The notes: a model not told the origin generated them from the sequence alone. A stretch of DNA of 45,583 nucleotides from Candidatus Nitrosopumilus sp. (GCA_013694585.1 JACDCB010000076.1:1-45583), one strand, 5' to 3'; positions 9,607-19,440 are shown, counted from the stretch's first letter. Translations and numbers: made by a program.

Positions 9607-10209
9607 TTGAAACTTGCCGATGCAAAGAGAGATCCCTATAGGAAGCTTGCAAAAGAAAACAACTATAGGAGTCGTGCCGTTTACAAGCTTTCACAATTAA
9701 ATAAATCACATCATCTGTTGAAACAAGGGATGAAAATAGTTGACATAGGAGCAGCTCCCGGAGGTTGGTTACAATTTGCATCTAAAATAGCTGGAAATAA
9801 AGGAAAGGTCATTGGGATCGACTTGAAAGAGATCGAACCAATTTCAAACGTCATCATAATTAATGGAAATATAGAAGATGAACAAACGGTAACATTATTA
9901 TTTAAGTATTTGGAGGGCAAGGCCGATATAGTCTTGTCAGATCTTGCACCGAATGTATCGGGATTGTGGGAGATGGATCACCTAAAGCAAATTGACCTGA
10001 CAATGAAGGCTGTGGAGATTACTAAAAAAATCCTAAAAGTAAATGGAAATGCATTGTACAAAGTATTCCAAGGAGAAGCAACACCGGAATTTATCACTTA
10101 TGTAAAAAGCATATTTTCTGCAGTCCACATAACAAAGCCTGATGCAAGCAGGAAACAAAGTAGTGAGATATATTTATTGTGTAAGCAATTTAACCCAACA
10201 ATAGAATGA
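9607..10209 (+). CDS. rlmE: RlmE/FtsJ-type ribosomal RNA 2'-O-methyltransferase, TTG start
   Basis: RSRAVYKLSQLN, VDIGAAPGGWLQ, GIDLKEI, DIVLSDLAPNVSG: FtsJ/RrmJ family. Confidence 0.9.
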   Translation: MKLADAKRDPYRKLAKENNYRSRAVYKLSQLNKSHHLLKQGMKIVDIGAAPGGWLQFASKIAGNKGKVIGIDLKEIEPISNVIIINGNIEDEQTVTLLFKYLEGKADIVLSDLAPNVSGLWEMDHLKQIDLTMKAVEITKKILKVNGNALYKVFQGEATPEFITYVKSIFSAVHITKPDASRKQSSEIYLLCKQFNPTIE

Positions 10210-10221
10210 GCAATAAGATAG

Positions 10222-11400
10222 TTAATTTTTGCGTCCGATATTTAGCATTTTTTCAGCATGTTCCAACTTTGAAACATCTCCACTGTTCTTTATAATAGTC
10301 TCTAATAATTTTTGGGGGCGTCCTTCATTTAAAGAATCCCTCGCAATCAATATTGCGTCACTTAAAGATTCTACATCCCCTCCAACCATTAAGGCAGCAG
10401 CACTGTTAAGCAAAACAATGTTTTCCTTTGATTTATTGGATTGTATTCCATATATTATGCGTAAACTTTCATTTATTGATTCCATCCTATCCCTTACAAT
10501 TATTTCTTCGATTGAGGATTTAGGCAAACCCAGTGAAACAGGATCCAATAATTCATTTCGGACACTATACTTTCCATCCTGAAAAGTGATATGAATCACA
10601 GTGTTTCTGCTCGTGGTAGACAGTTCATCCATTCCATCATGGGATCGAACAATCATCGCGCGCTGCAAACCAAGAATAGGTATTATTCCAGGAATAAGGG
10701 TTAACAAAGATGGATCGGAAACTCCTATTACCTGACCATACAGATTTCTGCATGGGTTACACAAGGGTCCAACTTTATTAAATATTGTACGGATTCCTAG
10801 CTCCTTCCTCACCTTAGAAACATACCTTAATCCTGGATGAAATTTGGGAGCATAAAGGAAACCAAGGCCGTAATTTTCAATCGATTTTACAATAGACGAG
10901 ATATTGTCGTCATCCAATCGATAGCCTACATGTTCGAACAAATCTGCGCTACCACTTAGACTTGATGACGATCTGTTACCATGTTTTGCTATTGCTATTT
11001 TTTTACAAGAACTAGCAATCACGGCTGAAGTGGTGCTTATATTGAAGGTGTTTAAAAAATCTCCACCGGTTCCACAATTATCTATAATCGGGAGATCAGA
11101 CACGGGATTGATAGGGATGGAAGATCCCCTGATAATTTCAATTACACCCTTTAATTCTTCAAGGTCTTCTCCATTCAAGATTAAAGACATTAAGAAAGCT
11201 GAAATAAATACATCAGAACAACGTCCATTAATAATATTAGTCATTACTGTCCTAATTTCATTATTATTTAACCTCTGTCCGGTCGAGAGTTTCTTTAGAT
11301 AAATTTGGTTTTGCGAGTATAACTCATCTGTCTTATAGCTATTGTAATTACAATTAGTTGTACCTACATCTGTATCGATATTTTTATTCTTTGAGGTCAT
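10222..11400 (-). CDS. trpD: Anthranilate phosphoribosyltransferase
   Basis: DNCGTGGDFLNTFNISTTSA, AKHGNRSSSSLSGSADL, NKVGPLCNPC signatures. Confidence 0.93.
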   Translation of the reverse strand: MTSKNKNIDTDVGTTNCNYNSYKTDELYSQNQIYLKKLSTGQRLNNNEIRTVMTNIINGRCSDVFISAFLMSLILNGEDLEELKGVIEIIRGSSIPINPVSDLPIIDNCGTGGDFLNTFNISTTSAVIASSCKKIAIAKHGNRSSSSLSGSADLFEHVGYRLDDDNISSIVKSIENYGLGFLYAPKFHPGLRYVSKVRKELGIRTIFNKVGPLCNPCRNLYGQVIGVSDPSLLTLIPGIIPILGLQRAMIVRSHDGMDELSTTSRNTVIHITFQDGKYSVRNELLDPVSLGLPKSSIEEIIVRDRMESINESLRIIYGIQSNKSKENIVLLNSAAALMVGGDVESLSDAILIARDSLNEGRPQKLLETIIKNSGDVSKLEHAEKMLNIGRKN

Positions 11401-11987
11401 TTCTTTACCATTCGAATAAAATTAGATAGAATTTTTTTACCTTCAACAGTCAATATCGATTCAGGATGGAACTGTATCCCCTCTATCAGATATTTTTCGT
11501 GACAGGCACTCATTATTTCTCTGTCGTCTAATGAAATGGAAGTAATTTTCAAACATTTCGGAAAATTATCTTTATCAGCAATTAATGAGTGATAACGTGT
11601 CGCTACAAACGGGTTTTTAACACCTTCAAATAAATCAGTATTGTCGTTGAATTGGATATCACTGGTCTTACCATGCTTTATTTCATTTGCCCTTTTTACC
11701 GTTCCACCAAAGGCGTTCACAATGCCTTGATGCCCCAAGCAAATACCTAGAATTGGAACAGATGGTCCCAGTTTGGTTATCACCTCTGTACAAATTCCAA
11801 AATCCTTTTTGTATTTGGGATGTCCTGGACCGGGCGATATAATAATTGCATCAGGATTCATTTTAGATATACCTTCAATGGTGATCTGGTTATTCCGTTT
11901 CACTACAGGATCGGTACTTAATAAACCCATGATCTGAGCAATGTTATAAACAAAAGAATCGTAATTATCAATAATAAGGACTTTCAT
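11397..11987 (-). CDS. trpG: Anthranilate synthase component II (glutamine amidotransferase; PabA not excluded)
   Basis: IDNYDSFVYNIAQ, SPGPGHP, GICLGHQGI, GIQFHPES; overlaps trpD by 4 bp. Confidence 0.9.
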   Translation of the reverse strand: MKVLIIDNYDSFVYNIAQIMGLLSTDPVVKRNNQITIEGISKMNPDAIIISPGPGHPKYKKDFGICTEVITKLGPSVPILGICLGHQGIVNAFGGTVKRANEIKHGKTSDIQFNDNTDLFEGVKNPFVATRYHSLIADKDNFPKCLKITSISLDDREIMSACHEKYLIEGIQFHPESILTVEGKKILSNFIRMVKK

Positions 11988-12044
11988 TTAACTAGTGGTC
12001 ACAATCTATTATCCAAAAGTTGATAATAATACTTTCTAAAAAGG

Positions 12045-12953
12045 CTAAACATGTAACATCTTTTTGTATTTGTCATACCTATCCAATATATTTTCACTAG
12101 TTACTCGCATTAATCCGTCTATTCCAAACTCCTCTATCGCAAAAGTACCCATCACACTTCCCATAAGAATTGATTCTTTAATTAATGCCAAATCCTCAAT
12201 TAAATGATTTTTAGATTTTGAGATTAAATATCCCATAAATCCACCAGCAAATGAATCCCCAGCTCCTGTAGGATCAGTAACGCTTTCTAATGGGTATCCA
12301 GGTATTGGGACAACTTCCTCACCAATAAAGAGTAACGCACCATGTTCGCCCTTTTTAATAATTGCAAAATTTGGACCATAGGATAATAGTTGTTTTCCAC
12401 ATTTAACAAGGTTAGAATTATTACAAAGCAATCTTGCCTCTTGGTCATTTATTACTACCCCATTAGTTTTCTCAATCATAGATATAACAGAATTCTTTTT
12501 ATTCTGAATCCAATATTCTATTGTGTCGCAAACAATTAACTCAGGGCTGTTAAAACTATCAATTATTTTTATGTTTTGTTCAGGATCATTATTTGCGAGA
12601 TAAATAAATTTTGAGTTTTTATATTCTACTGGAACAATCGGTTCAAAATTTTCAATTACGTTAAGTTCCGTTATGTTTGTCGTCCTATGAGATAGGTCAA
12701 AATCAAATGTAGAATCATAAAAGAATGTTTTTTTGTCATTGAATCGTTTTAAGCCCTTTATATCCATTTTATTGCCCAACTGAGTGTAATATTTATCTGG
12801 AAAATCATTACCAATCGCACCTATTAATGAGACAGGTACGAAAAAGGATGCAGCCATAGATGCATAAGTCGCAGCCCCTCCCAAGATACGCTCTTTGGTC
12901 TCAAAAGGAGTTCTTGTAGTGTCTAAAGCAATCGAACCAAAAACTGTAAGCAT
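12045..12953 (-). CDS. PfkB-family carbohydrate/nucleoside kinase
   Basis: FGSIALDTTRTPF...GGAATYASMAAS, IGAIGNDFP, DPTGAGDSFAGGFMGYL. Start trimmed to MLTVFGS. Confidence 0.88.
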   Translation of the reverse strand: MLTVFGSIALDTTRTPFETKERILGGAATYASMAASFFVPVSLIGAIGNDFPDKYYTQLGNKMDIKGLKRFNDKKTFFYDSTFDFDLSHRTTNITELNVIENFEPIVPVEYKNSKFIYLANNDPEQNIKIIDSFNSPELIVCDTIEYWIQNKKNSVISMIEKTNGVVINDQEARLLCNNSNLVKCGKQLLSYGPNFAIIKKGEHGALLFIGEEVVPIPGYPLESVTDPTGAGDSFAGGFMGYLISKSKNHLIEDLALIKESILMGSVMGTFAIEEFGIDGLMRVTSENILDRYDKYKKMLHV

Positions 12954-13010
12954 TAGGAAGAGTATTAGAGTATTAAATATAAAACATTGGAAACACAATA
13001 AATAACGAAC

Positions 13011-13580
13011 ATGGGAGAAAATCTAAGGATAGTTGTAGGGATTACAGGAAGTTCCGGTGTAATTTATGGCATTGCGCTTTTGAGGGCACTAGAGAAATTT
13101 GAGATTGAAACCCATCTAGTGTTGAGCAAGTGGGCAGAGAAAAATATCGAGATTGAAACAGAGGAAAATGTCAATGAGATTAAAAAGATTGCGAATTTTG
13201 TATATGACGAAAATAATATGGCGGCTTCCATATCAAGCGGATCATTTAGAACCGACGGGATGGCAATTATTCCCTGTAGTATGAAAACCCTTTCCAGTAT
13301 TGCCAATGGTTACGACGATAACCTCATTTCTCGAGCAGCGTCCGTTACTATTAAGGAAAATCGTAGGCTTGTCATAGTCCCCAGAGAGACCCCTCTTTCA
13401 AAAATCCACATCTCAAATATGTTAAAGTTAGCAGAGATTGGAGTGGTAATATTACCAGCAATGCCAGGATTTTACCATAAACCAAAATCAATTGACGATC
13501 TAATTTCTCATATCATTGGAAAAACACTTGATCAATTTGGAATAGACAATGATATGTTCGCCAGATGGAATAAAAAATAA
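13011..13580 (+). CDS. ubiX: Flavin prenyltransferase UbiX
   Basis: GITGSSGVIYGIALLRAL, PCSMKTLSSIANG, RRLVIVPRETPLS, PAMPGFYHKP. Confidence 0.93.
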   Translation: MGENLRIVVGITGSSGVIYGIALLRALEKFEIETHLVLSKWAEKNIEIETEENVNEIKKIANFVYDENNMAASISSGSFRTDGMAIIPCSMKTLSSIANGYDDNLISRAASVTIKENRRLVIVPRETPLSKIHISNMLKLAEIGVVILPAMPGFYHKPKSIDDLISHIIGKTLDQFGIDNDMFARWNKK

Positions 13581-13723
13581 AACTGGGCAGCCGCAACATT
13601 TGTTACAAAAGAGGCATCATTATGAAACAGAATCCTCTAGTATAGGTACTACTGACCTAAGAAATTTATTGCCCGAGTAAAATTATACTGCTTACCCGAG
13701 TATTTGCTATCTAGATAGGATAT

Positions 13724-14302
13724 TCATTTAATTTTTTCCCAAAGATCCATTTTTTCTAATTTTTTCTTCCTGTTATGTTCTTCAAGCATATGGTAAACTG
13801 ATTTGTGGGAGCTGCCCTTACATATCATTAAAATTGCATTTAAAGCTAGAGAGGTTTCGTCATAAGTACCAATGAATCCCACAAAATGCCCGTAGATCGA
13901 TATATCAGCACCAGAGAAATCCTCCAAATTCTTTCGAAATTTACCGCTCTGTCCAATAAGTCTAGATTTGATCCGGTCTAAAGAATTCATTGATTTTCCA
14001 GAATATTCTCGCAGATCAACAAGTTGTAGTAAAGAATCATCAGATAGCAACCTGTAGGCCCTTTCAGGAGAGAAGCCTTTTGAAATCGCCATTATTATTT
14101 CGTATGCTTTGAATATTCCACTATTTGTTAAGGATGCTTCGTTTTTTAATCGGATCGTTACATCTCCAGTATCTCCGTCTATATCTAGGATAATATTACA
14201 TTTTGATTCTATTTCAGATTTGACAGAACCTTTTTTCCCAACTATTACCCCTATACGATCTTTGGATACTTTGATTACCTTAAAAATATTGTCAAAAGTC
14301 AC
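13724..14302 (-). CDS. KH-domain RNA-binding protein, PNO1/Dim2-like
   Basis: KVSKDRIGVIVGKKGSVKSEIE first KH; second degenerate KH; GFSPERAYRLL typical of archaeal Dim2/PNO1. Confidence 0.85.
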   Translation of the reverse strand: MTFDNIFKVIKVSKDRIGVIVGKKGSVKSEIESKCNIILDIDGDTGDVTIRLKNEASLTNSGIFKAYEIIMAISKGFSPERAYRLLSDDSLLQLVDLREYSGKSMNSLDRIKSRLIGQSGKFRKNLEDFSGADISIYGHFVGFIGTYDETSLALNAILMICKGSSHKSVYHMLEEHNRKKKLEKMDLWEKIK

Positions 14303-14354
14303 TATATGATAGTGAACACTAAACTATAATATATTTTAAAAAAAAGAGTTAAAG

Positions 14355-14609
14355 TCATCCGCCATGTACAACTGACAAAATAGTAACAGTATCTCCGGAT
14401 GAAATTTTTGCTCCTCTGCCACCAAGTACAGAGGACTCGACGCCATTGATGGCTATCATTATTTCGCTCTCTTTTATCTTATTTTCTAAATCATATTCCC
14501 TCTCCAATAATGTGAGTATTTCATTAATGCTAGAATTAGCTACATTGATATTTACTTTGGAAAATCCAGCTAATTTCCTTATCCCACCGAGTAAATCAAC
14601 AGTTATCAA
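14355..14609 (-). CDS. MoaD/ThiS-family (SAMP-like) ubiquitin-like protein
   Basis: 84 aa, beta-grasp pattern, 'DTVTILSVVHGG' with terminal Gly-Gly. Confidence 0.82.
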   Translation of the reverse strand: MITVDLLGGIRKLAGFSKVNINVANSSINEILTLLEREYDLENKIKESEIMIAINGVESSVLGGRGAKISSGDTVTILSVVHGG

Positions 14610-14611
14610 TC

Positions 14612-14851
14612 TTATTCTGCAGTTTCTTCACGAGATTCGGTATTTTCTTCAGAATATGAGAGTGAAGCATTCTGTTGGGCAAGGTTTCTATTTACATTCT
14701 TGGTAATGTAGCCTGCTATTTTGTTTCGTAATTCCTTTGAACGAACAATAGCAAAATTCTTTATAGTTTCTTTATTTTCGTTAAAATCACTAGTAAATTT
14801 ATCAGGATAACGTTCCAACAATTCGTTGGCCATTTTTTTGACTCTATCCAC
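14612..14851 (-). CDS. rps17e: 30S ribosomal protein S17e
   Basis: RVKKMANELLERYPDKFTSDFNENKETIKN...RNKIAGYITK matches archaeal S17e; extra Q/N/E-rich C-terminal tail. Confidence 0.87.
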   Translation of the reverse strand: MDRVKKMANELLERYPDKFTSDFNENKETIKNFAIVRSKELRNKIAGYITKNVNRNLAQQNASLSYSEENTESREETAE

Positions 14852-14930
14852 ATGATTAGAAAAAAAACAAGGGTATTTTATCTTTTATCTTAATTAGATT
14901 CCACCAAAGGGCGGGTCGAGGATAGATAGG

Positions 14931-15704
14931 CTAATTCATGAATCGTGTAGAATTCTTATAAAGAATTTCAGTTAAGTCATCAATGGATTTTTTTAACAAA
15001 ACAGAAGCAAAATAAACTATGCTAACCACCAAAGAAGGAGAAGTAAGGGCACCTTCAAAACAATTCTTGTATTTGACCGGACCATCAGTTTCTACCAGAA
15101 TCAGGTTAATATCAGCTTCTTTTAGCAAAGTTTGTTTGTCACTCGAGTACAGGAGATAGGGACCGAAAGAAACGAAATACCCTTTATCATTTATTCTTTT
15201 TAGATTGCTTTTATTCCCATCATACCAATGGAATACTGCATTCCTAATTTTATATGAAGGCAGTATCTCCATAATTTCATTGACTGATCTTCTAGAATGA
15301 AGAGACACCGGCTTGTTATTTGTTTCTGCTAGATGTAGCATTTTTTCGAAAACAATTTTCTGTCTTTCTAGTGTATTGTCTGGATCCAAATTAGCATATG
15401 TTGGATCAAGTCCAATTTCACCTATTCCATCAATAAAATCAAGTTTGGATTGGAAAAGACCTTCAAACAATTGCATGTCAGAAGAAACCGTTGCAAACTG
15501 TGGATGTATACCCACAAAAACCTTAAAAAGATCAGAGTCCTTAAAAAATTTTTCTTTTAATGATAATGCCTCTAAAGAGGAATTGAAATCTTCTGATACG
15601 CAAATTGATTGAACATTGGCCTGGCGCATGTAGTCGAATATGATACTATGATAGTTCTGATAATGTTTATCTGACAAATGTATGTGCGAATCGACGTAAT
15701 ACAT
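14931..15704 (-). CDS. TatD-family metal-dependent hydrolase
   Basis: MYYVDSHIHLSD, IGEIGLDPTY, PVSLHSRRS, LVETDGP signatures. Confidence 0.85.
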   Translation of the reverse strand: MYYVDSHIHLSDKHYQNYHSIIFDYMRQANVQSICVSEDFNSSLEALSLKEKFFKDSDLFKVFVGIHPQFATVSSDMQLFEGLFQSKLDFIDGIGEIGLDPTYANLDPDNTLERQKIVFEKMLHLAETNNKPVSLHSRRSVNEIMEILPSYKIRNAVFHWYDGNKSNLKRINDKGYFVSFGPYLLYSSDKQTLLKEADINLILVETDGPVKYKNCFEGALTSPSLVVSIVYFASVLLKKSIDDLTEILYKNSTRFMN

Positions 15705-15963
15705 ATTACATGATCATTATTAGATTCAACTAATTAATTATTAGTCTCGTTAATGATATTATTAACAAACGATTAATCTATCTACTAGTTATCTGAAATT
15801 CAATATTGTTTTAAGAATCAGTCAAGGTAAATTGCATTCTGAGTCTGAAATTATTATGGCCAACGATTGATAAAGAATTGATGCAGTAGTAAGAATGAAC
15901 ACTTTAATTGAATCAATTTTACATAGGCGTTTAATAAACAAAGTAATAAATTTAGTGGAATAA

Positions 15964-16191
15964 ATGGCAATAAACTCAGAATCGGAAATAGCCCTGGCTT
16001 CCATTCACAGAATTATAAAAAAGTACGGTGCCGAAAGGGTGAGTGATAGTGCAGCAGATGAATTGAGACATATACTAGAAGCATTAGGAGAAAATATTGC
16101 TAAACAGGCCGTACAGTTGGCCAGTCATGCTCACAGGAAAACCATAAAATCTGAAGATATAACTCTCGCATCAAAAAATTTTATAAAGTAA
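15964..16191 (+). CDS. Archaeal histone
   Basis: 75-aa histone fold: 'IALASIHRIIKKYGAERVSDSAADELRHILEALGENIAKQAVQLASHAHRKTIKSEDITLASK'. Confidence 0.95.
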   Translation: MAINSESEIALASIHRIIKKYGAERVSDSAADELRHILEALGENIAKQAVQLASHAHRKTIKSEDITLASKNFIK

Positions 16192-16278
16192 GAATATAGT
16201 GTCAAGATCGTAATCATTTTTGATGTTATTGAAAAGTTCGCACTACAAGCTAGAAAGATAGAAAAACCATTACAAAAG

Positions 16279-16288
16279 AAATATAAGT
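16279..16288 (+). promoter_or_regulatory. Candidate TATA box of the tRNA-Cys gene
   Basis: AAATATAAGT about 30 nt upstream of tRNA position 1. Confidence 0.45.
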
Positions 16289-16315
16289 TTTCAATCAATG
16301 ATAAATCAAACAGTT

Positions 16316-16403
16316 GGTGGGGTGGCAGAGCGGCCATGCGTTCGCCTGCAGATTCAAAGATGCAGATAGCGAATATATAAGGGTTCGAATCCCTTCCCCA
16401 CCT
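16316..16403 (+). tRNA. tRNA-Cys (GCA) with a 16-nt intron at 16352-16367
   Basis: Hand fold: acceptor GGTGGGG/CCCCACC; anticodon stem TTCGC/GCGAA; spliced loop CTGCAGA (anticodon GCA); T-arm AAGGG-TTCGAAT-CCCTT; discriminator T73 as expected for tRNA-Cys. BHB: central helix CTGC/GCAG, 3-nt bulges AGA and ATA. Confidence 0.88.
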
Positions 16404-16414
16404 CTTAAGCAATA

Positions 16415-17014
16415 TTATCTCAGATGTATTTTGATAATAGATACACTTTTGGTATTTATTATTTTGTTGACGTCCTTTAGCAAAAATTCCATATTTATGT
16501 TATAAAAATATTCTGAATAGTCTTTAAATTTTTCCATGGAGCGATTTAGGATAGAGAAAAAAATGCCATTTTCTCCTTTTTGGAAGTGTACGTATGCTGC
16601 ATCAACCAAAATCAAACCATTTAAAAGACTTTTTGTTGGTCCCTTTGAATCTTTCCAAACGCTCTCGAGTACTTCATGAGATTTCCAATATCTTTCAATA
16701 TTAAATAAGAATACGGATGACATCACAGCATCTTCTCTGGATAAAAAATCGGTTACTTCATTCAATTCTTCTAAGCGGATCAAGGATCCTATCATGTTAA
16801 TGGGTCCAAAAAAATTATGATCATCCGCGCTCAGTGAGGTATTGTCCTGTGTACTAACGTCTATCTCGATAAAATAACTTGAAATCCTGATATCCCTAAC
16901 TTCTGCATGTTTGTAGTTTTGAAGCAGTGAACGCAGTGAACGCAAAACACTCTTGGAGTTTATGGGCAAATAGTTATTCCTATTGTCTAGATAAACAAGA
17001 TATCTTTTCTTCAT
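16415..17014 (-). CDS. DUF309-domain protein
   Basis: 'FNIERYWKSHEVLESVWKDSKGPTKSLLNGLILVDAAYVHFQKG' resembles the DUF309 core. Confidence 0.72.
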   Translation of the reverse strand: MKKRYLVYLDNRNNYLPINSKSVLRSLRSLLQNYKHAEVRDIRISSYFIEIDVSTQDNTSLSADDHNFFGPINMIGSLIRLEELNEVTDFLSREDAVMSSVFLFNIERYWKSHEVLESVWKDSKGPTKSLLNGLILVDAAYVHFQKGENGIFFSILNRSMEKFKDYSEYFYNINMEFLLKDVNKIINTKSVSIIKIHLR

Positions 17015-17098
17015 GTAAATAGTTTGTTATTAACCAATTATAGTAAATGAGCCTTCTCATTTTAGGGCCAAAAGTAGTTAGGAATAGATATCCTGTTA

Positions 17099-17266
17099 TC
17101 AATAAACCGATTCAGACGAAGGTCTTAAACCTCTTTTTTTTGATACGAAACCACAATTACCACATTTATACACCCTTTTTCTTTTATATGTGTAGATAAC
17201 ATCTATTTCTTCTATCCAATCATGCGCAGTTTTTAACATACAATTTGTGCAAAATCTTTTTTCCAA
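17099..17266 (-). CDS. Small zinc-ribbon protein (55 aa, TTG start), not in the ORF track
   Basis: Own translation: (M)EKRFCTNCMLKTAHDWIEEIDVIYTYKRKRVYKCGNCGFVSKKRGLRPSSESVY*; CxxC...CxxC; in-frame stop just upstream of the TTG. Confidence 0.55.
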   Translation of the reverse strand: MEKRFCTNCMLKTAHDWIEEIDVIYTYKRKRVYKCGNCGFVSKKRGLRPSSESVY

Positions 17267-17327
17267 ATGGATTTACCAGTTATATTTGAGGTCAGACAAA
17301 TAAAAATAGATTTTCGGAACCATTTGA

Positions 17328-18245
17328 TTATTTTCTTAATCTTGTCCTTAACAATAACGGGACTTCTCGTGGGCTTTTTGCAACTGGAACACTTGCCTTA
17401 GCGTAGTTATTTATTTTTGAATCGGCAGATCCATAGTTTCCGTAAACTATAGCTCCAGCATGACCCATTCGTTTTTCTTTGGGGGCAGATCTTCCTGCTA
17501 TGTAGGCGACAACAGGTTTTGAGAAATTAGTCTTTATAATATAGTCGGCGAGTTGTTCTTCTGCATCACCACCTATTTCACCAACCACAACCACTGAATC
17601 AACATCTTCCCTGTTCCTAATTAACTCAAAAGAATCGATAAGATTAGTTCCATTAATTGGATCGCCTCCAATTCCCAGTCCTAAACGTTGTCCAAATCCG
17701 GAGTTGGATAGATGAAATGAAACTTCATACATTAAGGTCCCACTTCTTGAAAATACAACCGTATTGCCCTTAGTAAAAGGTTGAGCAGGCATGATTCCGA
17801 CTTTCATTATCTCGGGGATAATCACTCCGGGAGTATTTGGTCCAATCATTTTTGCTCCTTTTTTCTGAGCATACTCGTAGACTTTTATTGAATCAATAAT
17901 TGGTACGTGTTCAGGTATTGCTACTATTAGTTTAATTCCATTATCTAGAGCTTCTTTAGCTGCTTTATAAAAGAAAGGAGCAGGTACGAATATTCCAGAT
18001 ATTGCTGATCCTGATGCTTGTACTGCCTCCGCCATAGTATTGAAAACAGGAACATCCTCGAATTTAGAACCTCCTTTGCCCGGTGTGACGCCTGCGGCAA
18101 TATTCGTTCCATAAGATCGCATCAGTTTTGTGTGTGTTGACCCAAAGCTGCCCGTGATCCCTTGTATAATTACAGGTTTCTTTTCATAGTCAGCATCAGA
18201 TTCAATCCCTGATAAAATTCTAAAAATATCAAATTGTGTGCTCAA
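17328..18245 (-). CDS. sucD: Succinyl-CoA synthetase (ligase) alpha subunit
   Basis: IIQGITGSFGSTHTKLMRSYGTNIAAGVTPGKGG, GPNTPGVI, GRSAPKEKRMGHAGAI. Confidence 0.92.
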   Translation of the reverse strand: MSTQFDIFRILSGIESDADYEKKPVIIQGITGSFGSTHTKLMRSYGTNIAAGVTPGKGGSKFEDVPVFNTMAEAVQASGSAISGIFVPAPFFYKAAKEALDNGIKLIVAIPEHVPIIDSIKVYEYAQKKGAKMIGPNTPGVIIPEIMKVGIMPAQPFTKGNTVVFSRSGTLMYEVSFHLSNSGFGQRLGLGIGGDPINGTNLIDSFELIRNREDVDSVVVVGEIGGDAEEQLADYIIKTNFSKPVVAYIAGRSAPKEKRMGHAGAIVYGNYGSADSKINNYAKASVPVAKSPREVPLLLRTRLRK

Positions 18246-18260
18246 ATTGTCCCACTTTCT

Positions 18261-19370
18261 TTAGTTGGTATTTATCTTTAGAACTACAGCATTTATTGCT
18301 TCCTCTACTGTGTCAAATAGGCGTGTATTACTTCCATTAAGCAATTCCTTTGCCTTTTCGGATTGCGCTCCAGAGATTCTAGCGTATACCGGCACTGTCA
18401 ATACATTATTCATATATGCCTCAAGAATACCTAGTGCTACAAGGTCTGTCCGCACAATTCCTCCATATAAATTCACAAGGATTGCTTTTATTTTCGGAAT
18501 CCTACTTATGACTTTAAGAGCTTCGTAAATAGTTTCGCTTGTGGCTCGTCCCCCAAAATCAAGGAAAGCTCCGGCTTTTCCATTTGCATCAGTAACCATA
18601 TCTAAAGTGGACATTACCAAACCAGCACCATTGCCTATAATTGCAATGTCACCTTCCAATTCAACAAAAGAGAATCCATTTTTAGCGGCTTGTTTTTCCA
18701 AATCGCTTAAATATAGGTATTTTTGCAAATCCTCGTGCCTAAAGAGAGCGTTATCATCTATGATCACTTTAGCGTCCAAGGCAAGTAAAGAGTCATCAGA
18801 GATGATAGCAAGAGGATTTATTTCGGCAAGTTCGGCCTCCTTCTCTACAACTACTTTAAAGAGATTCAGCAATAGATTGACAAAACTTTCTTTGGATTCA
18901 TCTGGGATATTCAAATTCGATGCGATAGCATTCGCTAACTCACCCGATATGCCGTCAATAGAGATATCTTGGATTATTTTATTATCAGTTTGTTCAATAT
19001 CAATCCCCCCTTCTGACGAAGCAATTATCGAGAAGCAGCGCTTGCTCCTGTTTAAGAAGATAGACAAATAGATTTCTTTAACAATATCAACCATTTTCTC
19101 TAAGAGGATACCCCTTGGCAATTCGCCTTTAACTTCTTTCTTCAATAATTCATCAAACTTTGTTTCTAATTCAGAAGTATCTTTGCATTTTTGAATTGCT
19201 CCTGCTTTGCCTCGGCCACCAACAGTTAGTTGAGATTTCAAGACAAAGGGAAAACCTAGTTTCTGAGCTCCGATTCTGGCATCTTCCACATTTTCAGCTA
19301 GAATAGACTCTGGTATTTTTATACCAAATTGATTAAATAGCTCTTTTCCTTGATATTCGAGAAGTCGCAT
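18261..19370 (-). CDS. sucC: Succinyl-CoA synthetase (ligase) beta subunit
   Basis: MRLLEYQGKELFNQFGI, KSQLTVGGRGKAG, AEINPLAI, GNGAGLVMSTLD, LDFGGRA, NLYGGIVRTD. Confidence 0.92.
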   Translation of the reverse strand: MRLLEYQGKELFNQFGIKIPESILAENVEDARIGAQKLGFPFVLKSQLTVGGRGKAGAIQKCKDTSELETKFDELLKKEVKGELPRGILLEKMVDIVKEIYLSIFLNRSKRCFSIIASSEGGIDIEQTDNKIIQDISIDGISGELANAIASNLNIPDESKESFVNLLLNLFKVVVEKEAELAEINPLAIISDDSLLALDAKVIIDDNALFRHEDLQKYLYLSDLEKQAAKNGFSFVELEGDIAIIGNGAGLVMSTLDMVTDANGKAGAFLDFGGRATSETIYEALKVISRIPKIKAILVNLYGGIVRTDLVALGILEAYMNNVLTVPVYARISGAQSEKAKELLNGSNTRLFDTVEEAINAVVLKINTN

Positions 19371-19440
19371 CTTTGTAAAGTTTTGAAAATACTCTTTATA
19401 AACAATCCTTTTTTATTTTTATTTAAGGATTACTGAAATA

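Noticed and set aside
16131-16505. ORFs 16131..16412 (-) and 16314..16505 (+)
   Set aside because: They run across the tRNA-Cys gene and the histone end; explained by those features.
18541-19071. 176-aa plus-strand ORF
   Set aside because: Antisense shadow of sucC, which has unambiguous family motifs.
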